The notes: generated by a model not told the origin, from the letters alone. Shown: positions 1 to 8,432, numbered from the stretch's first letter. The stretch is DNA of 42,589 nucleotides from Nitrospirales bacterium (GCA_021604105.1 BQIW01000034.1:1-42589), one strand, 5' to 3'. Program-made: numbers and translations.

Positions 1-32
1 GAGAAAAGTTTTAGAGATCGGAAGGATTTTTT

Positions 33-116
33 TGGTGCCGAAGGCGGGACTTGAACCCGCATGGGTTTCCCCACACGCCCCTCAAACGTGCGTGTCTGCC
101 ATTCCACCACTTCGGC
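33..116 (-). tRNA. tRNA-Leu (anticodon GAG)
   Basis: The reverse strand folds as a class II tRNA. The 5' acceptor strand GCCGAAG (110-116) pairs with CTTCGGC, followed by an encoded ACCA end at 33-36. The T arm carries GGTTCAAGTCC. The anticodon stem CACGT/GCGTG encloses the loop TTGAGGG, giving anticodon GAG (plus-strand CTC at 81-83), which reads CUC/CUU leucine codons. The long variable arm (about 10 nt, GGGGAAACCC-like) is typical of tRNA-Leu. CCA is encoded in the genome. No neighbouring tRNA is seen. Confidence 0.96.
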
Positions 117-227
117 ACGAAGTAGGCAGATTATGAAACCTCTAGATGTCCTTGTCAACGCGGGGGGCGCGGAGTAGAATCCTGGCCATTCTCATTAATC
201 AATTGACCGCCCGGATTATATCTCACC

Positions 228-923
228 ATGACCCGCTCGACCTCTTCGCCTGCACCCCTGACTTATTCTCAGCATTGGATCGGGGCCTTTTTCGATGTGG
301 ATAACACGTTGGTTCCCGGCGCGTCGATTGAAATCGGATTTTTCCGGTACCTCTGGCAGGACGGTGTCGTAGGTTGGCCGGAATTATGGCACAGCCTGGA
401 ATATGCCATTCGACACATGCCGCCCATTTCGTTCAACCCTCTACGACGAAGGAAGCTGTATCTGATGGGGCATGACGTCTCCCTTATTGAACAGTTGGCC
501 AGTGAGTACGTGGAGTTATATGTTGTGCCACGAGTCTCAGCGAGGGCTTTGAAGCGTTTATCCCGTCATCGGGATGCGGGACATGTCGTGGCATTCGTCA
601 GCGGATCACCTGAATTCTTGGTGAAACCACTGGCCGAGGCACTTGGAGTTTCATTGGTATTTGGCGCAAGACCGGAATCCCAGGAAGGACTCTTTACGGG
701 AAAGGTGTTTGCTCCATTGCCCTATGGTGAGGGAAAAGGCCGGTATGTGGAGCGCCTGGCCGCCCGGTTCAATCTGGACCTGACGCGTAGCTATGCCTAT
801 GGCGATAGCCCTGGAGATTTCCACGCACTCCAACTGGTTGGTCATCCCTTTGTTGTGAATCCCATTCGCGGCATGGCCCGCATTGCCCGTCAGCGAGGTT
901 GGCCAATTACACAATGGGCTTAG
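228..923 (+). CDS. HAD-superfamily IB phosphatase (SerB-like)
   Basis: This is a 231-residue HAD-superfamily hydrolase of subfamily IB, the group that includes phosphoserine phosphatase-like enzymes. Motif I is FFDVDNTL with the nucleophile Asp23 and Asp25. Motif II is FVSGSPEF in mid-protein, and motif IV is YGDSPGDF near the C-terminus. A helical cap lies between motifs I and II. Length matches the family. Likely cytoplasmic, since no signal peptide is seen. The substrate cannot be read from sequence: phosphoserine, or phospholipid/glycerol-phosphate-type substrates, are possible. It stands alone between the divergent tRNA-Leu and queE. The ATG at 228 is the first in frame and gives a full motif I, although no strong Shine-Dalgarno site precedes it. 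Confidence 0.88.
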   Translation: MTRSTSSPAPLTYSQHWIGAFFDVDNTLVPGASIEIGFFRYLWQDGVVGWPELWHSLEYAIRHMPPISFNPLRRRKLYLMGHDVSLIEQLASEYVELYVVPRVSARALKRLSRHRDAGHVVAFVSGSPEFLVKPLAEALGVSLVFGARPESQEGLFTGKVFAPLPYGEGKGRYVERLAARFNLDLTRSYAYGDSPGDFHALQLVGHPFVVNPIRGMARIARQRGWPITQWA

Positions 924-1168
924 GAGGCGGCCATCCGGGATGAAATCCCCTGCTTGTTTGCGCCAATTTGACAGCTTCTCATGTCCTTTTCATCTGAATA
1001 GCTCCCCTATACGCCCCACATGTTTGAAAGTAAAACTCAAGCCGGTTCAACCTTGTGTGGAGCACTCATCTCCGGCGGCCACCTCCCGCACTTTTCTCTG
1101 TCCCCTCCCCATTACCCCCACACATTGAGTACAATGCGATCTGATGCGTGCGGGAGTTTTGAGTATTT
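924..1168. other. Intergenic gap with no supported gene
   Basis: This 245-bp spacer separates the HAD phosphatase from queE. A short open frame crosses it on the plus strand, but it starts inside the upstream gene and its translation has no recognisable composition or motif. I see no terminator hairpin and no preQ1-type riboswitch fold that I could support. Confidence 0.5.
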
Positions 1169-1822
1169 ATGCCCACTTTACCTTCATTAAAGATCACCGA
1201 AATCTTTCATAGCCTTCAAGGAGAATCCACCCGTGTCGGGCAACCGTGCGTGTTTGTCCGGTTAACGGGTTGTCCGCTTCGTTGTACCTGGTGTGACACG
1301 GAGTATGCCTTTTATGGTGGAAAGACTATGCCGATTGAGACAATTCTGGCGCAGGTACGATCATATCGTTGTCCGCTCGTGGAGGTGACGGGCGGTGAAC
1401 CATTGCATCAACCTGGCTCTCTGGTATTGTTAACACAATTATGCGAGGCCGGATTTCAGGTGATGCTGGAAACCAGCGGGGCATTTGATATTGCCAATGT
1501 GGATGAGCGGGTCTCAATTATCCTGGATGTGAAATGCCCGGGTAGTGGAATGACGGACCGGATGCGATGGGATACCCTCGCGCATCTTTCTGGGAAAGAC
1601 GAAGTGAAGTTTGTTTTGAGGGACCGGACGGATTACGAGTGGGCGCGCGATATTGTGAAACAGTATGCTTTGGGAGACCGCTGTCCCGTCCATATGAGCC
1701 CGGTCTTCGGAGTCCTTCATTTTCAAACCCTGGCTGAATGGATTCTGGAAGATCGACTGCCTGTTCGCTTTCAACTCCAATTGCATAAAGTGATCTGGGA
1801 TCCTCAAACACGCGGCGTGTAA
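1169..1822 (+). CDS. queE: 7-carboxy-7-deazaguanine synthase QueE (radical SAM)
   Basis: QueE converts 6-carboxytetrahydropterin to 7-carboxy-7-deazaguanine, the radical-SAM ring-contraction step of queuosine/preQ1 biosynthesis. The protein has 217 residues. It opens with the family signature EIFHSLQGES, followed by the 4Fe-4S cluster motif C35-x3-C39-x2-C42 (GCPLRCTWCDT). The SAM-binding motif EVTGGEPL follows, and the C-terminus LQLHKVIWDP is typical of QueE. Cytoplasmic. The ATG at 1169 starts the protein about 10 residues before the signature, as in homologues. queC, queD and queF are not in the window. pepA follows after 55 bp. Confidence 0.95.
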   Translation: MPTLPSLKITEIFHSLQGESTRVGQPCVFVRLTGCPLRCTWCDTEYAFYGGKTMPIETILAQVRSYRCPLVEVTGGEPLHQPGSLVLLTQLCEAGFQVMLETSGAFDIANVDERVSIILDVKCPGSGMTDRMRWDTLAHLSGKDEVKFVLRDRTDYEWARDIVKQYALGDRCPVHMSPVFGVLHFQTLAEWILEDRLPVRFQLQLHKVIWDPQTRGV

Positions 1823-1877
1823 CGCAACGGAAGAGGGTCGTTTTAGGGTAGGGGCGATTTATTTATTGAGGAGGCGT

Positions 1878-3383
1878 ATGAATATTCTTGTGAAGAGTGG
1901 TGAAGCCACCGCTACGACAACGGATGTGTTGGTATGTTTGGAATATGAACAGGACAAAACCTGGAGCAAAGCCGTCAAGTCGGTCGACCAGAAACTCGGT
2001 GGACAATTGAGCAGCTTGCGCAAAAGCGGAGAGTTTTCCGGCAAACCGAATAACTCCGCCTTACTGCATATCGATGGGAAACTGCCCGCAAAACGCGTGC
2101 TTCTTGTCGGCCTGGGAACACGGGAGAAGGTGACCTTGGAACGAATTCGTCAAGCGATGGGGACCGCTGCCAAACGCGCTCGCACCGCCAAAGCCAAAGG
2201 GATCGTCTGCGTGATGCCGGACGTGCCAAAGGGCATTGGCCCTGTGGATGATGTGGCTCAAGCCATGGTGGAAGGAGTCGTTCTTGGGGAATATCGGTTT
2301 AATGAATACCGCACGGACCGCACGGACGACACCCACTCCTTGCAAACCTGCACCCTACTCACCCCCTCACAGGCTCACCTGAATGGGGCCAAAGATGGCG
2401 CCAAACGTGGGCAAATCCTTGGTGAAGCGACCTGTTTCGTCCGGGATTTATGCAACCACCCCGCTAACGTGATGACCCCTTCCCGAGTCGTCACCGAAGC
2501 CAAAAAAATCGCCAGGGAGGCCAAAGTCCGGCTCAAAGTCTTGGACCGCAAACAGCAGGAAAAGCTTGGCATGGGCGGATTAGTAGGCGTCTCTCAAGGC
2601 AGCATCGAACCGCCGCAATTCATTATTCTGGAATATACGGGTGCCCCTCGCACACAAAAACCTATTGTGTTTGTCGGCAAAACAGTGACATTTGATAGCG
2701 GGGGCATCTCCTTAAAACCATCGGAAAACATGGAACAGATGAAGGCCGACATGACCGGTGGAGCCGAAGTATTGGCCACGATTCGAGCCGCCTCTCGGCT
2801 CAAACTCCCGGTGAATGCGATCGGCCTCTTGCCTGTGACGGAAAACATGCCGGGAGGACGGGCAACTAAACCCGGCGATATTCTTACCATGCTCTCCGGC
2901 AAAACGGTGGAAGTCCAAAATACCGATGCCGAAGGTCGCTTAATTCTGGCTGACGGTTTAGCCTATGCCTCTCGGCTCAAACCCGCCTGCGTAATTGACA
3001 TCGCCACCCTGACCGGTGCCGCGGCTGTCGCGTTAGGGCAATTCGCCATTGGCATGTTGGGTAATGACGACCCCCTGAAAGCCGACCTCAAAAAGGCCGG
3101 CAATCATGCCGGGGAACGGGTATGGGAAATGCCCCTGTGGGATGAATATTTTGAGCAACTAAAAAGTGATGTGGCGGACATGCGGAATATCGGTGGGCGC
3201 GGAGGAGGAATGATTACCGCGGCGATGTTCTTATCAAAATTCGTTGGAGACCATCCCTGGGTCCATTTGGACATTGCCAGCACCGATTGGGGTACAACGG
3301 AACGGCCGTATATTCCTAAAGGCCCGACAGGTATCGGGACGCGATTGCTCATTCAGTATTTACTCAATCATGCTAATCGCTAG
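1878..3383 (+). CDS. pepA: Leucyl (cytosol) aminopeptidase, M17 family
   Basis: This is a di-metal aminopeptidase that releases N-terminal residues from peptides in the cytoplasm. The protein has 501 residues, normal for M17. The C-terminal catalytic domain shows the ligand set K268 and D273 (GKTVTFDSGG), D291, and D350/E352 in the NTDAEGRL signature, with catalytic K280 and R354. The N-terminal 170 residues form the regulatory/hexamer domain. The start was chosen at ATG 1878 because a strong GAGGAGG ribosome-binding site lies just before it; an in-frame TTG at 1866 would overlap that site. nagZ follows 15 bp after the stop, so the two are probably co-transcribed. Confidence 0.96.
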   Translation: MNILVKSGEATATTTDVLVCLEYEQDKTWSKAVKSVDQKLGGQLSSLRKSGEFSGKPNNSALLHIDGKLPAKRVLLVGLGTREKVTLERIRQAMGTAAKRARTAKAKGIVCVMPDVPKGIGPVDDVAQAMVEGVVLGEYRFNEYRTDRTDDTHSLQTCTLLTPSQAHLNGAKDGAKRGQILGEATCFVRDLCNHPANVMTPSRVVTEAKKIAREAKVRLKVLDRKQQEKLGMGGLVGVSQGSIEPPQFIILEYTGAPRTQKPIVFVGKTVTFDSGGISLKPSENMEQMKADMTGGAEVLATIRAASRLKLPVNAIGLLPVTENMPGGRATKPGDILTMLSGKTVEVQNTDAEGRLILADGLAYASRLKPACVIDIATLTGAAAVALGQFAIGMLGNDDPLKADLKKAGNHAGERVWEMPLWDEYFEQLKSDVADMRNIGGRGGGMITAAMFLSKFVGDHPWVHLDIASTDWGTTERPYIPKGPTGIGTRLLIQYLLNHANR

Positions 3384-3398
3384 GCCGTCACACACGCG

Positions 3399-4487
3399 AT
3401 GTCTATCGCTGAACTCATAGGGCAACTGTGTATGATCGGGTTCGAAGGGACGGAGGTCACTCCGGACCTTCGAGCCTGGATGCAGGAATATCGACCAGGA
3501 GGGATCATTCTCTTTTCCCGCAATTTGGTGGACCCTGTCCAAATCGCACATCTCACAAACGACCTCCAAGCCCTGGCTGGTGACATCCCCCTGCTCATCG
3601 GCATTGACCAAGAAGGCGGGCGCGTCTCCCGCCTTCCTGCAGATTTTACCATCTTTCCTCCTGCCATCACCGTCGCCCACTCGGGATCCACGGAACTGGC
3701 CTATCAGGCGGCAGCCGTGACCGCCAAGGAGTTACGCGCCGTAGGGATGAATATGAATATGGCACCCGTTCTGGACATCCATACGAATCCCTCCAATCCT
3801 ATTATCGGAGATCGGGCGTTTGGGACCGAGCCGGAGCAGGTGGGCCTCATGGGGGCGGCCACTCTCGCGGGCCTACACGATCATCGCGTATTGGCCTGTG
3901 GAAAACATTTCCCTGGTCATGGCGACACCAGTACTGATTCACATGTGGAGCTGCCGGTGGTCCATGCTACCCGGGAGCGGCTGGAGAGCGTGGAGCTCAA
4001 ACCTTTTCAATACGCCATTGCTCATGGCCTACAAGCCATCATGACGGCCCACGTCCACTATCCCGCTTTAGACCCCACAAATCCCGCAACCCTCTCTTCC
4101 ATGATATTGACAAATATCCTTCGGCAGCAGATGGGATTTTCCGGCGTCATCTTGAGCGACGACTTGGAGATGGGGGCTATAGTGAACCATACGACAGTCG
4201 GCGAGGCCGCCGTGCACTCGCTGCAGGCCGGAGTGGATATGTTATTAGTGTGCAAAACCCGCAGGCTCGCGACCGATACGATTCATGCCGTCAGCCATGC
4301 TGTTGAATCTCATGTATTGGATCGAAGCCGCCTTGAGACGAGTTTGGCACGGATCATCTCCATCAAACAGCAATTTGTCTCACCCTATCACCCAATCGAC
4401 ATTCCCTCCATCCCTAATACCGTCGGGATTTCCGCCCATCGCCATGTATTAGCACAGATCCAAGAACAGTTTCGCACCCTGACCTGA
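3399..4487 (+). CDS. nagZ: Beta-N-acetylhexosaminidase NagZ (GH3)
   Basis: A GH3 beta-hexosaminidase that removes N-acetylglucosamine from anhydro-muropeptides during peptidoglycan recycling in the cytoplasm. The 362-residue single TIM-barrel domain carries GIDQEGGRVSR (D70), the family loop KHFPGHGDT (169-177, with H174 the catalytic acid/base of NagZ enzymes) and SDDLEMGA (D254, nucleophile). No signal peptide is seen, consistent with cytosolic NagZ. It lies 15 bp after pepA, and the pairing suggests a muropeptide/peptide salvage unit (inference). No strong Shine-Dalgarno site precedes the ATG, so translation may depend on coupling with pepA. Confidence 0.94.
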   Translation: MSIAELIGQLCMIGFEGTEVTPDLRAWMQEYRPGGIILFSRNLVDPVQIAHLTNDLQALAGDIPLLIGIDQEGGRVSRLPADFTIFPPAITVAHSGSTELAYQAAAVTAKELRAVGMNMNMAPVLDIHTNPSNPIIGDRAFGTEPEQVGLMGAATLAGLHDHRVLACGKHFPGHGDTSTDSHVELPVVHATRERLESVELKPFQYAIAHGLQAIMTAHVHYPALDPTNPATLSSMILTNILRQQMGFSGVILSDDLEMGAIVNHTTVGEAAVHSLQAGVDMLLVCKTRRLATDTIHAVSHAVESHVLDRSRLETSLARIISIKQQFVSPYHPIDIPSIPNTVGISAHRHVLAQIQEQFRTLT

Positions 4488-4641
4488 AAGCACAGCAAGA
4501 CAACACGGATTCCCGGACGGGCCCCAATAAGCAGGGGGAGGTTCGTTTCACTTTAGGTCATGTTATGGATAGGGGCTACTCTCACCTACTTACGTGTGAA
4601 TAAAAGCGCCTGGCCTAATTCTGGACATTCCCTACAAAGAT

Positions 4642-4670
4642 TTGTTTAGCTACCAACCTTGCTGTATAAA
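4642..4670 (+). promoter_or_regulatory. Candidate sigma-70 promoter for the Dx-like repeat gene
   Basis: TTGTTT (4642-4647) and TATAAA (4665-4670) are separated by exactly 17 bp, upstream of the gene starting at 4747. The match is to the general sigma-70 consensus and no experiment supports it. The rest of the 4488-4746 gap shows nothing else I can name. Confidence 0.45.
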
Positions 4671-4746
4671 TCGACACATCCATTCATCTATTTCTCTTGC
4701 TGATGATGGAATTCCATGATTCAATTCGGGAGCAAGGAGCGTGGCT

Positions 4747-5148
4747 ATGGCATTGAAAAAAGGGGACATTATCGACGAACGCAAACGGTTCCCGGATTCT
4801 TGCGGACTGGTACTCAAGGTGATGAGCGGTGGAGAGGGGTTTGAAAAAATTCGATGTTGCGGGCATGACCTGACCGTGGAAGACGTGGTGCCCTCGTACA
4901 ATCAAGAGCGTGGCCGCAGAGCAGGAACCTTGGCAGTCGGCATGCCGCTCGATGAGAAAATGGTTGCGACGGATTCCTGTGGGCTTCGCCTAATGGTAAT
5001 GGCGGGCGGCCAAGGATTTCAGGAAGTCATCTGTTGTGGCCATTCGTTTGGGGCAAAAGCGATCCAGAGTTTAGAGTTTGGTCAGATGCGGGGAGAGAAC
5101 ACCAATCAGGAGCAAACCCCCAACACCCCACATCAAGGGACCGCATAA
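4747..5148 (+). CDS. Tandem-repeat protein with two desulforedoxin-like CCGH units
   Basis: A 133-residue protein of two near-identical units, at about residues 14-42 and 73-101, each with DSCGL, a VM-x-GG-x-GF turn, and CCGH. The conserved residues are C19, C37, C38, H40 and C78, C96, C97, H99, with identical C-x17-CCGH spacing. The fold pattern resembles desulforedoxin (the CxxC...CC iron site), but the first Cys of each CxxC is replaced by Pro or Thr and a His is added after the CC pair. I therefore infer a small metal (Fe or Zn) site protein, and the ligand set is hypothetical. AAGGAG sits 7 bp before ATG 4747, which decides the start over GTG 4741. A PsiE-family gene follows after 15 bp. 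The last 20 residues are polar and probably disordered. Confidence 0.82.
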   Translation: MALKKGDIIDERKRFPDSCGLVLKVMSGGEGFEKIRCCGHDLTVEDVVPSYNQERGRRAGTLAVGMPLDEKMVATDSCGLRLMVMAGGQGFQEVICCGHSFGAKAIQSLEFGQMRGENTNQEQTPNTPHQGTA

Positions 5149-5163
5149 AAGGACACATTCAAT

Positions 5164-5643
5164 ATGTTAGGGTGGACACCAGAATCAATTAAACAATGGG
5201 TCCGCTGGATGCAGTTCCTCGACCGGTGGGGCTACATCACCGCCTGCCTGAGTTTTCTTCTCGTGGGTATGCTGGTCTTCGGTTATAGTTGGGTAGCCTA
5301 CGCCCAATCGGTACAAACCGAGTTTTTGCCAGCAACCATTACTTTACTGAATGACCTGTTGTTCGTCATCATTCTTTTGGAATTATTCCGCACGGTATTG
5401 GGTTTCTTGCAAAATGACCGTATTCGACTTGAACCCTTCCTCCATGTAGGGATCATCGCTTCTGTCCGAAGAATTCTCACCGCTGGAGCTGAATTCTCGC
5501 ATCAGGATTCTGTCCCTGAAGACATGTTTCGTCATTACCTCATGGATATGTCCTTACATGTCATCGTGATTTTGGTCCTCATGATCGCATTATATCTTCA
5601 CCGAAAATCCGAGCTACCGGTAGAACCTCTTCTCAACAAATAG
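5164..5643 (+). CDS. PsiE-family inner-membrane protein
   Basis: A 159-residue membrane protein resembling the phosphate-starvation-inducible PsiE family. Four hydrophobic helices are visible at about 26-48, 60-82, 92-108 and 130-147. The family-typical core is LNDLLFVIILLELF, followed by EPFLHVGIIASVRRIL, where a short re-entrant or third helix carries basic residues. Biochemical function is unknown for the family. It sits 15 bp after the desulforedoxin-like gene, probably in the same transcript. No phosphate-box was identified, so phosphate control is not supported here. Confidence 0.85.
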   Translation: MLGWTPESIKQWVRWMQFLDRWGYITACLSFLLVGMLVFGYSWVAYAQSVQTEFLPATITLLNDLLFVIILLELFRTVLGFLQNDRIRLEPFLHVGIIASVRRILTAGAEFSHQDSVPEDMFRHYLMDMSLHVIVILVLMIALYLHRKSELPVEPLLNK

Positions 5644-5737
5644 CCCTTCCAAATTTCAGGAAAATGCTTTTTTTCATTTTTCTTCCCTCAATCGTATGAT
5701 TGTCATATATTCCTGATGAACTTCTTCGGCTCATATT

Positions 5738-5859
5738 GGGTCTGTTGAAAAAAGCCGCCAGCGGCGTTCTCGCCATTTTCCCGTGCTCACGTACTACGCG
5801 TACGCTCCGCGCGGAAAAACGGCTGCGGCCTTGCTGGACGGACTTTTTCGAACCGACCC
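5738..5859. repeat. 122-bp imperfect palindrome (REP/MITE-like repeat)
   Basis: The element begins GGGTCTGTTGAAAAAAGCC and ends with the near reverse complement, GACTTTTTCGAACCGACCC. The outer arms pair with a few mismatches over about 35 nt, and the centre contains CGTAC-TACGC-GTACG. The whole unit could fold as one long hairpin. Its form is that of a non-coding dispersed repeat or miniature inverted-repeat element. Only one copy lies in this window, so dispersal across the genome is inference. The rest of the 5644-5998 gap holds no gene I can support. Confidence 0.7.
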
Positions 5860-5998
5860 GGAGCCTTTGATGAGGAATCTCATCCTGCGCAAATTTGCCC
5901 TTTAACATCATTTTTATTCAACACTCCCATATTGCATACCGCGGGGGGGTGTGGCAGTATAGCCTCCTTTTTAGACGACAATCTGTTGTGTTGGTATC

Positions 5999-6406
5999 AT
6001 GGATTCTCTTCCTGAATTAGTCGGCACGGTCCATATTATTCTGGGCCCTTATCGAGGAAATCCGATTGCACTGTACATGTGCCAGGATGAGTCTACCTGC
6101 CGGATATCTCCTCGCATCTATCCGTGGAATAAAACAGTTGGAACGGGAGAAACCCCCAATAAAGCCGCCGCAGACTTTGAAGCCCGGTGGAAAGAAACGG
6201 ACTTGGCCACCGATATGTATACAGGCCCTCATTGGGAAGGTGGTATCAAGCCCGAAAAGCCCAAACCCGTGCCTCCTCCAAAACCCGCTACTCCTCCTGC
6301 AGCCAAGACAGTACCCCCACAAGAGACCAAACCCCCTGCACCCAAATCACCGGTCCCGTCGGATGCACCACAACCAGCTCCCGAAGCCAAAGACCCGGCT
6401 CCGTAA
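5999..6406 (+). CDS. Hypothetical protein with proline-rich tail
   Basis: A 135-residue protein in two parts. Residues 1-80 form a compact-looking region with two Cys (C28, C34) and the string ADFEARWKE, in a GETP-x-AAADF context. Residues 84-135 are a low-complexity tail of Pro, Ala, Lys and Thr (PKPVPPPKPATPP-like). No signal peptide or membrane helix is seen, so the tail may be a flexible linker or an interaction arm. I do not recognise the family. The ATG at 5999 has no clear ribosome-binding site, and overlapping frames exist, but this frame has the most protein-like composition. It is convergent with the hydrolase on the minus strand. Confidence 0.6.
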   Translation: MDSLPELVGTVHIILGPYRGNPIALYMCQDESTCRISPRIYPWNKTVGTGETPNKAAADFEARWKETDLATDMYTGPHWEGGIKPEKPKPVPPPKPATPPAAKTVPPQETKPPAPKSPVPSDAPQPAPEAKDPAP

Positions 6407-6478
6407 AAATCCCAGTCCTCGTATCCGTATCTGTTTCGAATGAATTTTTGCGAACCAAGCCAGAACGGCCCGAACAGG

Positions 6479-7231
6479 CTATGTTCGGCTGACGGCAAAC
6501 TGCCTGGCGGATTGTATCAACGCAGTAAATAGACGTTTCTGAATCATGTCGTGCCGGTATAAAAACTCCGGATGCCATTGGACCCCAAGCCAGAATGGAT
6601 GACGAGAGGCCTCAATCGCTTCAATGACTCCGTCTGGAGCAGTCCCGGTAACTTGAAAAAACGATGGAACAGATTTGATAGATTGGTGATGGGAGCTATT
6701 CACCGCAATACTTAACCGCTTCGCGATGCGCTGAAGTAGGCTGTTGGGTTCAATGGCAACCAGATGGGCGGTTTTGGTTGCCGATTTGTTGGGACGATGT
6801 TCAATTTTCGTCGACAATTGAGAGGAAATATCCTGCACCAGGGTTCCTCCCAAGGCCACATTCATGGATTGCATACCTCCGCAGATTCCCAGCGTCGGTA
6901 GTCCCTGACGAAAGGCCAACTTGGATAATCCAAGCTCAAGTTGGGCGCGCTCTTCGCTCATTCGCTGAAAAGGATACCGTTGCTTCTCCCTATACAACTC
7001 AGGAGCTAAATCCGATCCGCTTCCAGTTACCAGAAGCCCGTCCAACCGCTGTAAAAGATATGTCTGTTTCGCCAGGCCTCGGACAAGGGGAAGCACTAGG
7101 GGCACTCCCCCGGCGTCCTGAATTGCCTGAAGGTACCTGGCCCGCAAAAAATAGGTGGGTTCTTTCCCACCCATGTCCTTACGGTTTCCTGGGTTAAAAT
7201 CCGGTGTAATCCCAATGATAGGTTTGACCAT
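6479..7231 (-). CDS. Gamma-glutamyl-gamma-aminobutyrate hydrolase-like (peptidase C26)
   Basis: A 250-residue class-I glutamine-amidotransferase-like hydrolase of the C26/PuuD group, which cleaves gamma-glutamyl amides. The nucleophile is C117 in GICGGMQ, and the partner dyad is H220 and E222 in QWHPEF; HHQS at 181-184 is also typical. The usual TGG-x-D loop reads VTGSGSDL here, a small deviation. Cytoplasmic, and it appears as a single gene on the minus strand. No puu or polyamine genes are nearby, so the substrate remains open. Confidence 0.88.
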   Translation of the reverse strand: MVKPIIGITPDFNPGNRKDMGGKEPTYFLRARYLQAIQDAGGVPLVLPLVRGLAKQTYLLQRLDGLLVTGSGSDLAPELYREKQRYPFQRMSEERAQLELGLSKLAFRQGLPTLGICGGMQSMNVALGGTLVQDISSQLSTKIEHRPNKSATKTAHLVAIEPNSLLQRIAKRLSIAVNSSHHQSIKSVPSFFQVTGTAPDGVIEAIEASRHPFWLGVQWHPEFLYRHDMIQKRLFTALIQSARQFAVSRT

Positions 7232-7269
7232 GCCAGTCGATTCAACTCAGGCGGGTGTGACCTTTCGGT

Positions 7270-7662
7270 CTATAACGCTTGATCCTCGTATGCGGAGAGC
7301 CCTATAAATCGAACGGGTTCATTCCCTTTGAGGTGATCGGGAGTGATGACATACGTGCCGTAGAAACTCGGTTCCCATACGGCTTTTGCCGTTTCAAGGT
7401 CACCACCCGTCAATCCATAGGAAAAGGTTCCCACAATCCCCCCCAAGATGGCATAAGCCAACTTGCAAGGGAAATACACCACTGTAAGCAACGCACTCCC
7501 GATCCCAAGGCCCGCCTCATTGGTTGGGCTTGATAATTCTTGCTCGGCAGCCAGACTCACCCCTGTGGCCCCCAGACATACGACCAGGGAAAAAGCCATT
7601 AACACGCATACCCCGGTTACTTTCTTTAACATTCCCCCCCATAAAACCTTGAATTGGCGCAT
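7270..7662 (-). CDS. Exported small protein, glycine-rich hydrophobic core
   Basis: A 130-residue protein with a signal peptide at about 1-40 (a KK pair, a hydrophobic stretch, then SLAA before EQE). After it comes a hydrophobic glycine-rich segment (GIGSALLTVVYFPCKLAYAI) and a conserved-looking tail with YGLTGGD, VWEPSFYGTYV and TPDHLKGNEPVRF. I recall similar tails in hypothetical proteins of Nitrospirota and Desulfobacterota, but no function is known to me. The start at 7662 was chosen because the reverse strand has GGGAGGA about 9 bp upstream; a start at 7692 would lack this. It lies 38 bp from the hydrolase gene, on the same strand. Confidence 0.78.
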   Translation of the reverse strand: MRQFKVLWGGMLKKVTGVCVLMAFSLVVCLGATGVSLAAEQELSSPTNEAGLGIGSALLTVVYFPCKLAYAILGGIVGTFSYGLTGGDLETAKAVWEPSFYGTYVITPDHLKGNEPVRFIGLSAYEDQAL

Positions 7663-7763
7663 AAGGCTTACTCCTCCCTGTTTAATTGTCATGCAAACCT
7701 TCTTGTGGGTATTTTAAACCTGAATGAATGGTTAGTCTTCTGTTTTTAAATACCAAAACGAAT

Positions 7764-7769
7764 ATTATA
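7764..7769 (-). promoter_or_regulatory. Candidate -10 box for the exported protein gene
   Basis: The reverse strand carries a perfect TATAAT about 100 bp upstream of the start at 7662. No convincing -35 hexamer is found at 16-18 bp, so the call is weak. Confidence 0.35.
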
Positions 7770-7784
7770 GCAAATTTGATACTT

Positions 7785-8255
7785 TCATATTGACTGAGGG
7801 TTCTCTTTTGTTTCAATCAGATCCAACTCGATTACAATCTGCCTTTTGATTTCTTCGGCCTCCCGCGCCACTACCTCATCAGTCTCAGCAATGAGCATGT
7901 CACCTGAAACCTGGATATTCTCCTGCTTGATTCCCTTATGAATAAAGGCATGAAGCTTATAGAAACACAGCAACTGGACCAATAAATCATGACTTTTTTC
8001 CTGATAGTCTCCCAGATCTTCCACCGGAACGCCCATCAGAACGGCTTCCAACCATGACGAATGCTGAAGGATTTCTTCGAGCCTGGCTATTTGGCTCTTT
8101 TTCATCACCACCTCGACTTGTACCCCGCCTTTCCAGCTGCGTTTTTTGACATTAAACACACAGTGCACTGAATCTGAGGCACCCTCAACGGCTTCAGGGC
8201 CGTAAAACAACGTAATCCGAAAAAGGGGAATTTGAGGCGGTGAAAGTAACGACAT
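7785..8255 (-). CDS. Hypothetical cytoplasmic protein
   Basis: A protein of about 156 residues, soluble and mixed alpha/beta in appearance, with no signal peptide or membrane helix. The N-terminal half has beta-like strings (FRITLFYGPEAVEG, VHCVFNVKKRSW, VQVEVVM). The C-terminal half is helical and acidic with a coiled-coil-like end (VVAREAEEIKRQIVIELDLIE). I do not recognise the family. The start is uncertain: an in-frame TTG at 8279 would add eight residues, and ATG 8255 was preferred because a weak AGG-rich stretch precedes it. It is divergent from the TatA-type gene. Confidence 0.65.
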   Translation of the reverse strand: MSLLSPPQIPLFRITLFYGPEAVEGASDSVHCVFNVKKRSWKGGVQVEVVMKKSQIARLEEILQHSSWLEAVLMGVPVEDLGDYQEKSHDLLVQLLCFYKLHAFIHKGIKQENIQVSGDMLIAETDEVVAREAEEIKRQIVIELDLIETKENPQSI

Positions 8256-8351
8256 CCTGAACCTACTCGATTCTTTCAATGGAATAACACAAAATGAAGA
8301 ATAGGCAAAGGCTTGGCTTTGGCATGGTGTTCCAAGCCTACCGCATTTAGG

Positions 8352-8381
8352 TTGACACTCGTCAATCTTGAAAGATAGAGT
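8352..8381 (+). promoter_or_regulatory. Candidate promoter for the TatA-type gene
   Basis: A perfect TTGACA at 8352-8357 is followed after 18 bp by TAGAGT (8376-8381), which matches TATAAT at four of six positions. It lies about 50 bp upstream of the ATG at 8433. Confidence 0.4.
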
Positions 8382-8432
8382 CTTTTATAGACTTCAATTT
8401 TCACAGGGAGCTGAAGGGAAAGGGTTTTTTCT

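Noticed and set aside
883..1128. Plus-strand open frame of 81 codons
   Set aside because: It begins within the HAD gene in another frame, lacks a ribosome-binding site and has no protein-like pattern.
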